Shown here: piece by piece, positions 34,703-45,505 of the stretch
How the letters are laid out: each line of letters opens with the position of its first letter
Position numbering within the stretch: position 1 is the stretch's first letter
Assembly (NCBI RefSeq): GCF_017539065.1
Contig: NZ_JAFYHP010000003.1
Span: forward strand, 17,119-81,118
Reading direction: 5' to 3'
Source of the DNA: Methanobrevibacter sp.
GTDB taxonomy: Archaea; Methanobacteriota; Methanobacteria; Methanobacteriales; Methanobacteriaceae
Length of the DNA stretch: 64,000 nt
Program-made: the position numbers and the translations under genes
The notes under the pieces: generated by a model
The model's database searches: none
What the model was told of the DNA's origin: nothing
The model's input: the letters and a program-made list of their open reading frames with translations, nothing else

Positions 34703-35725
34703 ATGTTTAAAGTAGCAATTATTGGAGCAAGCGGATATACCGGTGGAGAACTTTTAAGAATGCTTTTAAACCATCCGGAAGTCGAAGTTAGTGATATTAC
34801 TTCCAGACAGTATGATGGTACACCAGCACATAAAATTCATCCACACATTAGAGATTCAGGACTTGAATTTAAAAACAAAAGCCCAAGTGAATTAGATGCA
34901 GATGTAGTATTTACTGCAACCCCTCACGGAGCATCAATGAAAATTGTGCCGGAAATCTTAGAAACTGGTGCAAAAGTAGTTGATTTAAGTGGAGATTACA
35001 GATACCGTGATACAGCAGTTTATGAAAAATGGTATGGTATGGAACATACCGATAAGGAAAATAAGGGCGCATTTGGACTTCCTGAGCTATACAGAGATGA
35101 AATTAAAAAGGCAAATTTAGTAGCTAACCCAGGATGCTTCCCAACAGGTGCAATATTGTCATCATACCCATTAGTTAAAAACGATTTGGTGGACAGAATA
35201 ATCATCGATTCAAAAACTGGAGTTAGTGGAGCAGGGGTTAACCCATCAGCAACTACACATTACCCAAATATTGCCGATAATGTAAATCCATACAAAATAT
35301 CTTCACACAGACACATGTCTGAAATTCAGCAAGAATTACATGGATTCGACAACGTAAAGGTTTCATTTACACCTCATTTAGTCCCAGTTATTCGTGGAAT
35401 TCAAACTACAAGCCATAGCTTTTTAACTGAAGAAAACAAGGACATTACACCAGATGAAATTAGAGCATTATACGAAAAAGAATATGGCGCAGAATTCTTT
35501 ATAAAACTTATGGACGAAGGGGAAATTCCTCATTTAAGTTCCGTGCGTGGATCTAACTTCGTTCACATTGGCGGATTTGAAATTGATGATACCGGAAGAC
35601 TTGTGATGTTATCTGCAATTGATAACCTTGTTAAAGGCGCATCAGGTCAAGCTATACAAAATATGAACATTATCCTTGGAATTGATGAAACATTAGGTTT
35701 AAGACACTTTGGCCTTCATCCATAG
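34703..35725 (+). CDS. argC: N-acetyl-gamma-glutamyl-phosphate reductase
   Basis: A 340-residue NADPH-dependent reductase of arginine biosynthesis. N-terminal nucleotide-binding [19 protein letters not shown], then active-site Cys in NPGCFPTGA (about residue 148), KTGVSGAG, and the C-terminal [28 protein letters not shown] precedes the ATG. Cotranscription with hisA and ribL is likely from spacing (11 bp). Confidence 0.95.
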   Translation: MFKVAIIGASGYTGGELLRMLLNHPEVEVSDITSRQYDGTPAHKIHPHIRDSGLEFKNKSPSELDADVVFTATPHGASMKIVPEILETGAKVVDLSGDYRYRDTAVYEKWYGMEHTDKENKGAFGLPELYRDEIKKANLVANPGCFPTGAILSSYPLVKNDLVDRIIIDSKTGVSGAGVNPSATTHYPNIADNVNPYKISSHRHMSEIQQELHGFDNVKVSFTPHLVPVIRGIQTTSHSFLTEENKDITPDEIRALYEKEYGAEFFIKLMDEGEIPHLSSVRGSNFVHIGGFEIDDTGRLVMLSAIDNLVKGASGQAIQNMNIILGIDETLGLRHFGLHP

Positions 35726-35746
35726 ATGCAAAAGGGGGAGCAAACT

Positions 35747-36235
35747 ATGAGAAGAGCAATAATATATTATTCGCATGGAGGAACAACCGATTTAGTTGCA
35801 AAAACATTAGCAAAACATTTAAATGCAGATTTGTTTAGAATTCATGATTTGAAAAATCGTGACGGTTTTAAAAACAGACTATTTGCATCAATCAATGCAT
35901 TTAGAGAAACAAAAACCGATATTGTCCCCGCAAAAGTGGATTTGACACATTACGATACAATCTACTTTGGAACTCCAACATGGAATGGAAATCCTACTCC
36001 TGCAATATTAACTATTATTGACAGATGTGACCTTAGGGCAAAGGATGTAATATTATTTGCTACAATGGATGCTAACCGTGGCGAGTCAAATATCGAAAGA
36101 CTTGAAGAGAAAGTTAGATTGCGCGGAGCAAGAGTTATTGAAAGCTTTACTATAACAACTAAAAATAAAAGTCCTGAAAAATTAGTTAATGATACTGAAG
36201 CAATGATTAAAATTAAAGATTTAAAAATGTATTAG
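35747..36235 (+). CDS. Flavodoxin-like protein
   Basis: A 162-residue flavodoxin-fold protein. FMN phosphate loop YYSHGGTTDLVAKTLA at the N-terminus, a YFGTPTWNGNPTPAI second FMN loop, and an LFATMDANRG-like strand-loop. A likely electron carrier or small quinone-type reductase. AAAGGGGGAG precedes the ATG at 35747; the frame opens seven codons earlier, directly at the argC stop. Confidence 0.82.
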   Translation: MRRAIIYYSHGGTTDLVAKTLAKHLNADLFRIHDLKNRDGFKNRLFASINAFRETKTDIVPAKVDLTHYDTIYFGTPTWNGNPTPAILTIIDRCDLRAKDVILFATMDANRGESNIERLEEKVRLRGARVIESFTITTKNKSPEKLVNDTEAMIKIKDLKMY

Positions 36236-36244
36236 GGTGTTAAC

Positions 36245-36715
36245 ATGAAAAAATCTGAGCTAAAAATTAAAGCTATTGAAAATGGTACAGTAATTGATCA
36301 TATAACCGCAAATAAAGCATTGCATATTCTTAAAATTTTAGGCCTCCCGGATTATGAAACCACAAATGTCACAGTGGCTATGAATGTTTCATCTGGCCAA
36401 ATTGGAAGGAAGGACATTGTGAAAATTGAAAACAGAGAATTGGATCACGAAGAACTAAACCAAGTTGCTTTAATTGCTCCCAAAGCGACAATCAACATTA
36501 TCAGAGATTTTCAACCTGTTAAAAAAGATAAAATCGTTCTTCCTGAAAAGATTACATCAATCATTAAATGTACTAATCAAAAATGTATCACAAACTATGA
36601 AAATGAACCTATAACACCTATTTTTCATGTGATTAATGAGTATCCTCCAGTAGTTAGGTGCCATTACTGTGAAAAATTAATAAAAACAGAAGATATCGAT
36701 AAACAATTCGAATAA
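36245..36715 (+). CDS. pyrI: Aspartate carbamoyltransferase regulatory subunit
   Basis: A 156-residue regulatory chain of ATCase. N-terminal allosteric domain with [20 protein letters not shown], middle [20 protein letters not shown], and a C-terminal zinc domain (CTNQKC and CHYC) that contacts the catalytic PyrB. pyrB is not in the window. Ten bases after the flavodoxin-like gene; convergent with the GMC gene. Confidence 0.95.
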   Translation: MKKSELKIKAIENGTVIDHITANKALHILKILGLPDYETTNVTVAMNVSSGQIGRKDIVKIENRELDHEELNQVALIAPKATINIIRDFQPVKKDKIVLPEKITSIIKCTNQKCITNYENEPITPIFHVINEYPPVVRCHYCEKLIKTEDIDKQFE

Positions 36716-36720
36716 TCTTC

Positions 36721-37926
36721 TTATTTATTTTTCAAATAATCTGCTAATCTTTTAGATAATGCAAGTATTGTTAATATTGGAGGTTTTCCAGGAGATATTG
36801 GCAATACACTTGCATCACAAACAAATAAATTAGAAATTTCAGTTTCTAGATTGCTATCGACTATTTTTCCAATAGGTGCTGTTCCACCAGGATGTGCTCC
36901 TCTATAAACTGTTGAGCCAATAGTTTTTGGGTCGACTCCTGCCTTTTCTAAAATAAAACCTGCTGTAACAGCTCCTTCCGCTAAGTATCTAATATCCTGA
37001 ATGGTGTTAGTTTTGTAAACCTCACCATCGTCATCAATATACCCCTTACATTCATCAGGGGTTTTTACCATGATACTTAATATATCACTATCTGTTACAT
37101 TATCGTCAGGAATATTATCACGAATAAATGATGAAAAATGAGGGGACAATACAAAATTTTCACCAATGACTAAACCTGCCATTTGTACTTCTGTGTTAAA
37201 ATTAATATCCTTTATGTATCCTCCGACGCTTACAAATGGGTCAAAGAATATTTCACGGCCTGCGTCAATTCCCGCGGTTCTTAAAATTAATGCTGAGGAT
37301 ATTGCCCCTGCAGATAAGATTACATGATCTCCAAAAATTTCATTTTCCACATCATTTTTGATGTATTCTACGCCTTTGATTACATTATCTTCAACGATTA
37401 AACCAGTTACTTCCGCTTCAGTTATTAGTGTAGCTCCTGCTTCAACTGCATCATCTACAAAGTCTTTTCCAGACCATTTTGCATCTGCCGGACATCCAAA
37501 TGCGCATTTTCCACATTGAATGCAGTCCTCTTCCCGGATTGCTTTTGGCATTTTTAAAGTAACCAGTCCAAGTTCTCGGGCGGCATCTAGAAATGCCTGT
37601 GTTCCTTTTCCGATGTGAGAATCATCTAATTCATGAACCCCGACCAAATCATCTACATATTCATAAGCTTCAGTTAAATCTATTCCATATTCATGTAATT
37701 CACTATCCAGTGCCCTTACCATGTTTGACATGGACACTATTGTTGCTCCACCAATACAAGTTGTTGTTAACAAGTCAACAGAGCTATTGTACTTATCATA
37801 ATAGTTAAATGCATCTTTTGATTCTATATATGGTCCTTTTTCAAGAATTGTGACCGGAAAATTATTTTGAGCAAGTTCTCTTGCAAGAATTGCTCCTCCA
37901 GCACCTGTACCTACAATTATAAACAT
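36721..37926 (-). CDS. GMC-family FAD oxidoreductase with Cys cluster
   Basis: A 401-residue flavoprotein. N-terminal FAD site IVGTGAGGAILAREL; FAD-loop CIGGATIVSMSN; C-terminal HPGGTAPIGKIVD and the GMC block FVCDASVLPISPGKPPILTILAL. In the middle is CIQCGKCAFGCP, a ferredoxin-like cysteine group common in archaeal relatives and consistent with an Fe-S centre. Shorter than bacterial cholesterol or glucose oxidases. The substrate, perhaps a polyprenol or other alcohol, is not visible. Confidence 0.82.
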   Translation of the reverse strand: MFIIVGTGAGGAILARELAQNNFPVTILEKGPYIESKDAFNYYDKYNSSVDLLTTTCIGGATIVSMSNMVRALDSELHEYGIDLTEAYEYVDDLVGVHELDDSHIGKGTQAFLDAARELGLVTLKMPKAIREEDCIQCGKCAFGCPADAKWSGKDFVDDAVEAGATLITEAEVTGLIVEDNVIKGVEYIKNDVENEIFGDHVILSAGAISSALILRTAGIDAGREIFFDPFVSVGGYIKDINFNTEVQMAGLVIGENFVLSPHFSSFIRDNIPDDNVTDSDILSIMVKTPDECKGYIDDDGEVYKTNTIQDIRYLAEGAVTAGFILEKAGVDPKTIGSTVYRGAHPGGTAPIGKIVDSNLETEISNLFVCDASVLPISPGKPPILTILALSKRLADYLKNK

Positions 37927-38036
37927 TCAATCACCAAAAATTATTAACAATTGTTATATTATCCTTTCCATTTAATAAACTTTTATTTAATATGTAGTCT
38001 AAAATTAATATTAAATTAACCTTTTTGAGTGATAAA

Positions 38037-39407
38037 ATGGAAGAATACATAAATTTATTCGAAAATGTTATTGCAAAAACCAGCCCAAAAGTGGATTACA
38101 TGGATATAAGATTTGGAATGGGCGAAAATACTTCCATATTAATGAAAGATGGAAATGTAGATGAAATTAACACTGGAATGAGCTTAGGAGCAAGAATAAG
38201 AGTGTTGAATAATGGAGCTTGGGGTTTTGCATATACAACAGACTTATCAAAAATTAATGAAATCACTGAAACTGCTTTAAAATTATCTGATTCACTTAAA
38301 GGAGATGTCGAATTAAGTAAAAGTGAAATCGTCAAAGACAAAGTGGAAATTGATGTTAAAATACCATTTAATGATGTATCAATTGAAGAAAAAAAGAACA
38401 TAATGAAAGAAGCTAATGATGCAGCATCAATTGATAAAGTTAACAGCACTACAGTAAGTTATGTAGATGGCGAAATTAATGAGCTATTCATGAATAGTGA
38501 AGGTAGTGAAATTCAAGTAAAAACAAGTAGAGTCAGAATGGCATTAAATGCATCAGCAACCGATGGTGAAATTATACAATTTGGACATGGGAGCCTCGGT
38601 GGTGTAAAAGGATTTGAATTAATTGCTGATGAAGATATAGAAGAATTTGGAAGAAAGATTGGTGAAAAAGCGGTTAGGTTACTTGATGCTAAACCAGCAC
38701 CCTCCGGGCAATTCCCCGTAATAGCAGACCCCGAACTAACCGGAGTACTAATTCATGAGGCATTAGGTCATGCCGTTGAAGGAGATATAATCCTACAAAA
38801 CGATTCAATTTTAAAAGATAAAATAGGTACTCAAATAGCTTCAGATATTGTAAATATTTTTGATGACGCAAGCTTAAGAGAAGGTTTTGGATATTATCCA
38901 TATGATGTTGAAGGAGTCAAAACCAAACCAAACCAATTAGTAAAAGATGGAAAATTAATCTCCCTTTTGAATTCAAGAGAAACTTCATCAAAACTTGGAA
39001 TGGCCTCATCTGGAAATGCAAGATCAATTATTGCAGATCAACCAATTGTCAGAATGAGCAATACATTTTTACAGCCTGGAGATTATGAATTTGAAGAATT
39101 ATTTGAAGATGTTGATAATGGAATATACCTTAAAGGTTCAAGAGGAGGACAAGTTGATACCGGCAAAGGCATTTTCCAATTTAACGCTGCTGAAGGTTAT
39201 TTAATTGAAAATGGTGAAATTACAACACCTCTAAGAGACGTATCATTATCAGGAAACATATTAGAAACATTGAAAAATATTGATGCTCTTGGTAATGATT
39301 TTAAATTGGGTGTTGGATTTTGCGGTAAAGACGGTCAAACCGCCCCAGTAGGAGATGGTGGACCACATACAAGAATTTTAAATGCACTTGTTGGAGGAAT
39401 GGGATAA
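38037..39407 (+). CDS. tldD: TldD/PmbA-family metallopeptidase (TldD type)
   Basis: A 456-residue protein of the TldD/PmbA family. The zinc HExxxH motif is [13 protein letters not shown] (near residue 238), which marks TldD rather than the TldE partner. N-terminal [17 protein letters not shown] and C-terminal [24 protein letters not shown] are typical. In bacteria TldD-TldE heterodimers process peptides such as microcins; no tldE lies in the window. The ATG at 38037 with GAGTGAT is preferred over the TTG at 38025. The AMMECR1 gene begins directly after its stop. Confidence 0.9.
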   Translation: MEEYINLFENVIAKTSPKVDYMDIRFGMGENTSILMKDGNVDEINTGMSLGARIRVLNNGAWGFAYTTDLSKINEITETALKLSDSLKGDVELSKSEIVKDKVEIDVKIPFNDVSIEEKKNIMKEANDAASIDKVNSTTVSYVDGEINELFMNSEGSEIQVKTSRVRMALNASATDGEIIQFGHGSLGGVKGFELIADEDIEEFGRKIGEKAVRLLDAKPAPSGQFPVIADPELTGVLIHEALGHAVEGDIILQNDSILKDKIGTQIASDIVNIFDDASLREGFGYYPYDVEGVKTKPNQLVKDGKLISLLNSRETSSKLGMASSGNARSIIADQPIVRMSNTFLQPGDYEFEELFEDVDNGIYLKGSRGGQVDTGKGIFQFNAAEGYLIENGEITTPLRDVSLSGNILETLKNIDALGNDFKLGVGFCGKDGQTAPVGDGGPHTRILNALVGGMG

Positions 39408-39965
39408 ATGATAAGTGATAGAGCTGGATATTATTTGGTTGACTTAGCAAGGGAATGCGTAAGATACTTTTTAGAAACAGGAAAACAAAAAGAAAAACCT
39501 GATATGTACCCCCTTGAATTAGATGAGGAATTAGGTGTTTTTGTAACTCTGAATAAAAAAAGTAATTTAAGAGGATGTATTGGATATGCGGAGCCTATAA
39601 AGCCTGCCATTGATGCAACTATGGAAGTAGCATTAGCTGCTGCATTTAACGATCCGAGATTTCCGCAAGTGACCGAAGACGAATTTGAAAAACTTGATTT
39701 TGAAGTTACTGTTTTAACAAAACCGGAGATAATTGAAGTGGCACACTATCAACAATACTTTGATGAAATAGAAATCGGTCGTGACGGACTGATAATACAA
39801 AAAGGATATGCAAAAGGATTATTGCTCCCTCAAGTTGCAGTTGAAAATGCATTTACTACCGAAGACTTTTTAGACCACACATGTATGAAAGCGGGAATTA
39901 GTGCCGATAGCTGGATGGATGAATGTTGTGATGTATATAAATTCCAAGGCCAAATTTTTAGATAA
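39408..39965 (+). CDS. AMMECR1-family protein
   Basis: A 185-residue protein of the conserved AMMECR1 family (TIGR00296). The six-residue hallmark LRGCIG is present, with AAFNDPRFPQVTEDEF and a LEFEVTVL-like stretch. Function is not established; in many archaea it neighbours MEMO1 or radical SAM genes, not here. Starts exactly one base after the tldD stop, with GGAGG inside the tldD end. Confidence 0.92.
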   Translation: MISDRAGYYLVDLARECVRYFLETGKQKEKPDMYPLELDEELGVFVTLNKKSNLRGCIGYAEPIKPAIDATMEVALAAAFNDPRFPQVTEDEFEKLDFEVTVLTKPEIIEVAHYQQYFDEIEIGRDGLIIQKGYAKGLLLPQVAVENAFTTEDFLDHTCMKAGISADSWMDECCDVYKFQGQIFR

Positions 39966-40084
39966 CCCCAGTATAATATTAATAGGATTATAGAAAATAA
40001 TGATAATAAGTGATTAAAATGATGACACCATAGAAATTATCAGTTGCTTATGAAAAAATTACTTGTCAAATGGGTTCTTTTAAA

Positions 40085-40205
40085 AACTTTGTTGATTTAA
40101 AATATTGATGAAAATTAGTTTTGAATTTATTGGTTGAAACCCGCATTCATGTCCCGGTCTGATTGGCTTTTTCCTAATTATACTTGCAAAGTCATATCAT
40201 CCAAA
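40085..40205 (-). pseudogene. Possible transposase C-terminal relic
   Basis: Reading leftward, the frame YDFASIIRKKPIRPGHECG continues to a stop, ending NQQSF. The same ending, and about 20 bp of adjacent DNA (AAATCAACAAAGTTTTT then AAAGA), recur leftward at the window's right edge (63870-63900). This looks like the 3' end of an insertion sequence whose body has been lost. No intact open frame and no terminal repeat partner seen. Confidence 0.35.
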
Positions 40206-40221
40206 AGCCCACATTGCCTGC

Positions 40222-41997
40222 CTAATTTTGTAATATCAATTCTTTCTCCTTTTTAAACATATCAATTGCAAATCTCATTGACAATGCCATTACACTCTCT
40301 TTTGAATCCAAATTCTCATTGGCATCAGCATCTTTATCTATTATATCCAATAAATTATTGTTCAATTCATCAGAACATCCATTAACGTCAAGATAAGATA
40401 AAATAAAATTACATAAATTTGAAATCATGAACTGCAGATTGTATAATTCCCTATTATCATCATTCACTTGAATGTTTTCACGGACAATACCTTCAGAGAC
40501 AAATAGAGTTGTTTTGTTCTTGGCATTGCCTCCATGACATTTTTGCCTGACTAGATCAATTGACTTCTCATTGATGCGATAGCAAATTTCCAAATTGTTT
40601 CTTGTTTCTTTTTCAACCGAATAAGGTAAAAACTTAAAGTTGAACAAAGAAACCGCAGCCACCCCAACAATCACCCACAATATCTTTAATGTGATGGCAT
40701 CTGGAGCACTAATATATGATAATGAAGTCATTACAGACATCAGTGTTGTCACTGTATTCCGGATTAACCTATCCTTAATCTTCCAAACGAAGACAAACAG
40801 GCAAATGACAACGACCATAAAAATCACAGCCCCCTTGGATATTGGAATAACAGGCATGACAATCAGTAGAATTGCAAAAATAAAAATCCCTAAAAATGTT
40901 GCCTGAATACGTTTTCGAGCAGTATATGCCACATCATCAATATATGGCACCATCATTGAAACAGTTACAAAAAACAGCCATTTGGTAAATGGCAAATTGA
41001 AAAGCATTGTTAATACTTCCCATAGCAACATTATCACTGCCATTTTAAATGCGAATACGAATTTGACGGAACGGAAACTGAACTGCCTTCTATTTAATGG
41101 TTTGAATAATTGGGTAATTGTCTTTTTATACGGAATTGTAAACTCATCGCTTAAATCCTTATTCAGTTCATTCACAATGATTTCCAGATTCAATAAAACA
41201 TGCTTCATTTCCATTGTCTTAATTTCAATTCCTCCAAAGACTTCCTCGATTTTAATCTCCCTGATTTCAGAGAGGATTTTTTTAATGTATCTTAATTCAT
41301 CATCTGATAAATCACTTAGGGAAAGGAGATATCCAACGGACTGGAACGCTTTTATAATATTGAGAACGGATTGCTGTTTTGGACTTGGGAAGTATTTATA
41401 TTCAAAGCGATGAAACAAAGATAAATAAAACCCTTTGGCTGTTTTAAAACTATCCATAGAAACATCCTTGCCCTCCAATTTTAAATCAATTGATTTGTTC
41501 AGCTCTTCAACAAGATTATCCAATGTTTCCTTTGATAGGTTATGGTGTTTATCCCTATTAAGGACTATATTTAAGCCAACGATGAATACCGCTCCAAAAG
41601 CCAGCGCCATGAGCCTCAAAGGCAAATTTTCAAGCGTCACAGGATTTGCCGACATGATGAAATAACACAAAAGATAAGGCATGTAAACATCACTTCTAAA
41701 GAGGTGATATGAGGAAAATGTAGTTCCAAAAACAACTAAAAACGTCAAAATGCAACTAACAATAGTTATCGGACTGTTCAGATATGAAACAATGCCCATA
41801 ATCAGCAATAAACCTAAAACCTTAACAAAAGATAAACCCGGCTTATATGATAGGTCATCATTTAGATTCATAAATGAGGCTATGATAATCATTATCCCTA
41901 CTGCAGTATTTTTCCTTCCAAAAAAAATCATATAAAAAAGCATTGCTCCAATCAATGCTGAAAACATGAATATTTTTCGTTTCAGACCCTTATCCAT
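40222..41997 (-). CDS. FUSC-family membrane protein
   Basis: A 591-residue membrane protein with the FUSC (aromatic acid exporter-like) layout: N-terminal helices (to about residue 145), a cytoplasmic helical region (about 150-320), a second helix group around LLWEVLTMLFNLPFTKWLFFVT and VMPVIPISKGAVIFMVV, then a long cytoplasmic tail. In bacteria such proteins export aromatic acids or xenobiotics, often with an adaptor; none is seen here. The neighbour upstream on the same strand is an MFS exporter, so this may be an efflux cluster. Confidence 0.85.
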   Translation of the reverse strand: MDKGLKRKIFMFSALIGAMLFYMIFFGRKNTAVGIMIIIASFMNLNDDLSYKPGLSFVKVLGLLLIMGIVSYLNSPITIVSCILTFLVVFGTTFSSYHLFRSDVYMPYLLCYFIMSANPVTLENLPLRLMALAFGAVFIVGLNIVLNRDKHHNLSKETLDNLVEELNKSIDLKLEGKDVSMDSFKTAKGFYLSLFHRFEYKYFPSPKQQSVLNIIKAFQSVGYLLSLSDLSDDELRYIKKILSEIREIKIEEVFGGIEIKTMEMKHVLLNLEIIVNELNKDLSDEFTIPYKKTITQLFKPLNRRQFSFRSVKFVFAFKMAVIMLLWEVLTMLFNLPFTKWLFFVTVSMMVPYIDDVAYTARKRIQATFLGIFIFAILLIVMPVIPISKGAVIFMVVVICLFVFVWKIKDRLIRNTVTTLMSVMTSLSYISAPDAITLKILWVIVGVAAVSLFNFKFLPYSVEKETRNNLEICYRINEKSIDLVRQKCHGGNAKNKTTLFVSEGIVRENIQVNDDNRELYNLQFMISNLCNFILSYLDVNGCSDELNNNLLDIIDKDADANENLDSKESVMALSMRFAIDMFKKEKELILQN

Positions 41998-42065
41998 CTA
42001 ACTGCACCACATCCATTCAATAACCCAATACGATTAGGAAAAATCATTATTAAAAATAATTTAAA

Positions 42066-42100
42066 CTGAAAAAAAGCAGTGTATCATACACTACTTTTCA
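42066..42100 (-). terminator. Hairpin terminator after the MFS gene
   Basis: On the leftward strand, AAAAG.AGTGT and ACACT.CTTTT arms around a short loop (dyad AGTGTAT-C-ATACACT at 42078-42092), followed by a T-run. About 170 bp after the MFS stop; the rest of the spacer (42000-42269) shows nothing else clear. Confidence 0.5.
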
Positions 42101-42269
42101 ATCAACTTTATCATAAAATTTATTGGATGTGGTTATTTAATTTTTTGGAAATGGATATGCTAAATTATTTAAATCCAAAATAATCGCCGTTAATATTAAT
42201 GGCATCTGTAAATTATAATGAGAAAGCATCACCAATTTTAAAAAAAAGAAGAGAATGAGAGATGAACTC

Positions 42270-43835
42270 TCATGGTTTTTTAAATTTCTTATCGGGTTTT
42301 TTAATCTCTTTATCCGTCAGCCGGAATGTCAGAACAAAAATGATTGCCATCAGAGCCGCCGTTACATACATTACGAATTGCATGGAATCCTTAATGATGA
42401 CATTTACAACATTCTGAACAGTGCTGTTTTCTGCATTAACCTCGTTTATACTGCCAATTGACTGGAAGTAATCATAGACGCCATGTTCGAATGTCTGGTC
42501 ACCGGAATGTTCAGGGACATATGTATCGACTGCATCACTGATACCTCCAATAACTCCAAGAATTAAGATTACTCCGATAATTGCTGTACCCATTGACTGA
42601 CCTAAGGTCTGACCGGTTGTAACAATACCTGATGCGTTATTTTGACCTTCTTCAGGAATATTGCTTAATGCAATGTCCACGCCTAAAGCCATTACAAAAC
42701 CAAGACCTGCGCCTAATATGAACAGTCCCGGCATTAATTCAAGCATTGTTGTATCCATTGTAAACTGCTGGCTTAAAATCAGACATCCGATGATTGATAT
42801 TATACATCCTACTGACATGAGTATCTTGTGATTCAGTTTTGCAGACAATTTTGGAGCTGCCAATGCAAAAAGAAGCAAACCTAAAGTCATCGGAAGTAAA
42901 GTCAAACCTGTATTGAATGCGGATAAAGCCAATACACTTTGCAGATACACAGAAACTGCAAACAATGTTCCGCCCATAGCAAGATTAACCATTAACCTAA
43001 GGATAGTACCGACACGTAGATTTCTGTCCTTTAACAATTCAACATCAAGCAACGGTACGTTGCCTTTTCTTTTTCTTTTGATTTCAAACAATGCAAAGAC
43101 CGCAAGGACAATTAGACCTGCAACCATTGCAGCTATGCTGAAAGTGGTATCATCAGTCAGCATCAAAATACCGATAACAAACAGGACAAGACCTACAAAC
43201 GAAACTATAGCGCCTGTGATATCCAATTCGCTTTTGGATCCGGTCGCTTCGAAATAAGGTATTTTGCCAGATAGTGCTAAAACAACTAAAACGATTATAA
43301 ATTCCACAGCAAATCCTAATCTCCAAGTGAAGTATGTTGTAACAACCCCACCGAAAAGCGGGCCGATAGCGGCTGCAATTGCAACCAGCGCACTTTCAAT
43401 TGCCAAGGCCAATGTACGTTTGTCACCATGATAGGTTCCGCTTATTATGGAAACGGCTGTAGGTGTCATTAATGCACCACCAAGACCTTCCAGTAATGCC
43501 CATCCGACAAATAACATTAAAACACTGGAACTTAATGCTGCAGTCAAGGTACCGACACCATAAATCACAGCACCAATTAAAAACAGTTTCTTTTTACCAA
43601 CTATGTCCTGAAGCTTGGTACTTAACAGCATGAATGATGCAGTGATGAGAGTATAAAATGATGAAATAGTTTGAATAGTACTCACATCAGTATTCAAATC
43701 CGCGACAACTGAAGAAATACTAACATTCATGAATGTAGTATCCAAAGCTATGATAAAGGTAGCAAAACAAACAAGGATTAAAGGAATCCAAGAGTGCTCC
43801 TTAATAGTTTCACTCATATTTGATTTATCCTCCAT
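42270..43835 (-). CDS. MFS drug exporter, DHA2 (EmrB/QacA) type
   Basis: A 521-residue, probably 14-helix major facilitator. Motif C-like and DHA2 markers: LVCFATFIIALDTTFMNVSI (helix 1), KLQDIVGKKKLFLIGAVIYGVGT (motif A), GLGGALMTPTAVSII (helix 4-5), and GRKRKG-like cytoplasmic stretch. It would export drugs or toxic hydrophobics with protons. Between it and the next gene is a possible terminator. A TATA-rich dyad (TAATATATATGATATATAA, about 43860-43880) lies upstream. Confidence 0.9.
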   Translation of the reverse strand: MEDKSNMSETIKEHSWIPLILVCFATFIIALDTTFMNVSISSVVADLNTDVSTIQTISSFYTLITASFMLLSTKLQDIVGKKKLFLIGAVIYGVGTLTAALSSSVLMLFVGWALLEGLGGALMTPTAVSIISGTYHGDKRTLALAIESALVAIAAAIGPLFGGVVTTYFTWRLGFAVEFIIVLVVLALSGKIPYFEATGSKSELDITGAIVSFVGLVLFVIGILMLTDDTTFSIAAMVAGLIVLAVFALFEIKRKRKGNVPLLDVELLKDRNLRVGTILRLMVNLAMGGTLFAVSVYLQSVLALSAFNTGLTLLPMTLGLLLFALAAPKLSAKLNHKILMSVGCIISIIGCLILSQQFTMDTTMLELMPGLFILGAGLGFVMALGVDIALSNIPEEGQNNASGIVTTGQTLGQSMGTAIIGVILILGVIGGISDAVDTYVPEHSGDQTFEHGVYDYFQSIGSINEVNAENSTVQNVVNVIIKDSMQFVMYVTAALMAIIFVLTFRLTDKEIKKPDKKFKKP

Positions 43836-44295
43836 TAACTATTACAAATTTAATTTTGTAATATATATGATATATAATTTATGAAGACATTAAAATCCAC
43901 TGCCAAATATTCAAAACTAACATTACTGCACTAATATCATCAATTTAAACGTCTAAATGCAGTAAAAGAGAATTACGATAATCTCCAGCCCAAAATCAAT
44001 GACCCAACTTGTGAAATCAAAAAATTAAATGGAAAAATGATGAGATAAAGGAAAAGCAGACCCCTTCTCTTTAAAAATTATAAAAAAATTATATACTCTT
44101 CATGTTTTGTATATTTCTATAGAAATCATTATTTTTTTACAACCCCTCAAGAGTTTATAATTAATCTTTAACCCACTTTTAATTTCATGATTTGGAACCT
44201 CATCCACAAATTTAATTAATCATCCCAGTCAAAAGAATATTATTGAAAAGTTATTAGAGAAGCAGTATAAGCAACTGATATTTAGAGTGATATAA
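43836..44295. other. 460-bp gene-free spacer
   Basis: Divergent spacer between the MFS and NOG1 genes. It holds the leftward TATA-rich dyad near 43860-43880 and ribosome-site sequence GAGTGAT just before NOG1. Otherwise AT-rich with stops in all frames; I see no RNA gene. Confidence 0.5.
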
Positions 44296-45315
44296 ATGAT
44301 GATTCCAACAATACCTACGCCTGACGAATTATTAGATAAGGGATTCAGTCGAGGAAAAAAACAAGCAGACTTAGTTAGAAGTCAAAAAATGCCTAAACAT
44401 TTGAAAGGCAAAAGAATTGAAGAAAGAAGAGTTGTTACCTCCTGTCAAGTTATTAAAGATAAACTAAAATCAATTATTGATGCAGTTCCGGAAATTGAAA
44501 GCCTGCATCCATTTTACCAAGATTATATTGATATCACCGTCGGTGTGGATGACATGAAACAGGCACTTGGCGGACTCAATTGGGCTTATGGAATCATTAC
44601 CCAACTTGAAAAGGAATATGGTGCCAAAATCAGGAAAAATCCTTCTGAAAAAGCAACTGCTATTCAAAAGCAGGCTTACGGTAGGATTGCATCTGTTGTA
44701 AATAAAATCAAACCTAATTTAGATTTCCTGGACTTTGCAAAGCAAAACTTGAGAAATATGCCAACAATCGACTTTGATGCAACAACCATCGTGATTGCCG
44801 GTTTTCCAAATGTCGGCAAATCCACACTATTAAGGCAGATTACAGAAGCGGAGCCTCAAGTTGCGAATTATCCATTTACAACAAAAGGTATCCAGATTGG
44901 CCATACTGAAAGGCATTGGAAACACATCCAGATTATTGATACTCCCGGACTTTTAGATAGGCCAGTTTTGGAGATGAATGACATTGAGATGAACGCAATC
45001 GTTGCGCTTGAACATTTGGCTGATGCAATTTTATTTATCTTCGACGCCTCCGAAACATGCGGATTCCATTTAGAAAATCAGTATAACCTATTGAAACAGA
45101 TTGAAAAAATCTTTTCTGAAATACCTGTTATCTACTTATTCAACAAGATGGATTTGATTGAAGATACAGAATACCTTAAACAATATATTGATGATGAGGA
45201 AAACTCCATTTTTATTTCTGCTATTGAGGGAGAAGGTATTGAGGAAATCAATAAGAAGATCGATTCAATTAAAAAAATAGAACGTGATTTAGACGAAGAT
45301 GATGATTATTACTAA
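44296..45315 (+). CDS. NOG1-family GTPase
   Basis: A 339-residue GTPase of the NOG1/Obg superfamily, involved in large ribosomal subunit assembly. The N-terminal helical domain ([22 protein letters not shown]) precedes the G domain: G1 GFPNVGKST (about residue 171), G3 [10 protein letters not shown]4 NKMD, G5 SAIEGEG. The C-terminus ends with an acidic stretch. Archaeal NOG1 is shorter than the eukaryotic form, as here. Confidence 0.93.
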   Translation: MMIPTIPTPDELLDKGFSRGKKQADLVRSQKMPKHLKGKRIEERRVVTSCQVIKDKLKSIIDAVPEIESLHPFYQDYIDITVGVDDMKQALGGLNWAYGIITQLEKEYGAKIRKNPSEKATAIQKQAYGRIASVVNKIKPNLDFLDFAKQNLRNMPTIDFDATTIVIAGFPNVGKSTLLRQITEAEPQVANYPFTTKGIQIGHTERHWKHIQIIDTPGLLDRPVLEMNDIEMNAIVALEHLADAILFIFDASETCGFHLENQYNLLKQIEKIFSEIPVIYLFNKMDLIEDTEYLKQYIDDEENSIFISAIEGEGIEEINKKIDSIKKIERDLDEDDDYY

Positions 45316-45505
45316 TTCATTATTTTAGTAAAAATTTTTCATCATCCGCAATTATAAAATGAATGCACCAATCAAGAATGTTATGGTTCAAACATCTCCA
45401 TCGGACAACCTCACCTAATTTTATTAAAACTATTTTTCTGAATAATGTATATATTATATTACATTTAAATATAATAATTGAATTCAATACTTGTAGTGAT
45501 TAATA

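Noticed and set aside
40021..40221. A tRNA or other structured RNA in the slightly GC-richer spacer
   Set aside because: No cloverleaf or TψC-like GGTTCRA segment could be found; transposase-like coding similarity explains it better.
43836..44295. A small gene or RNA in the MFS-NOG1 spacer
   Set aside because: No open frame of useful length with a ribosome site and no stable stem were found.
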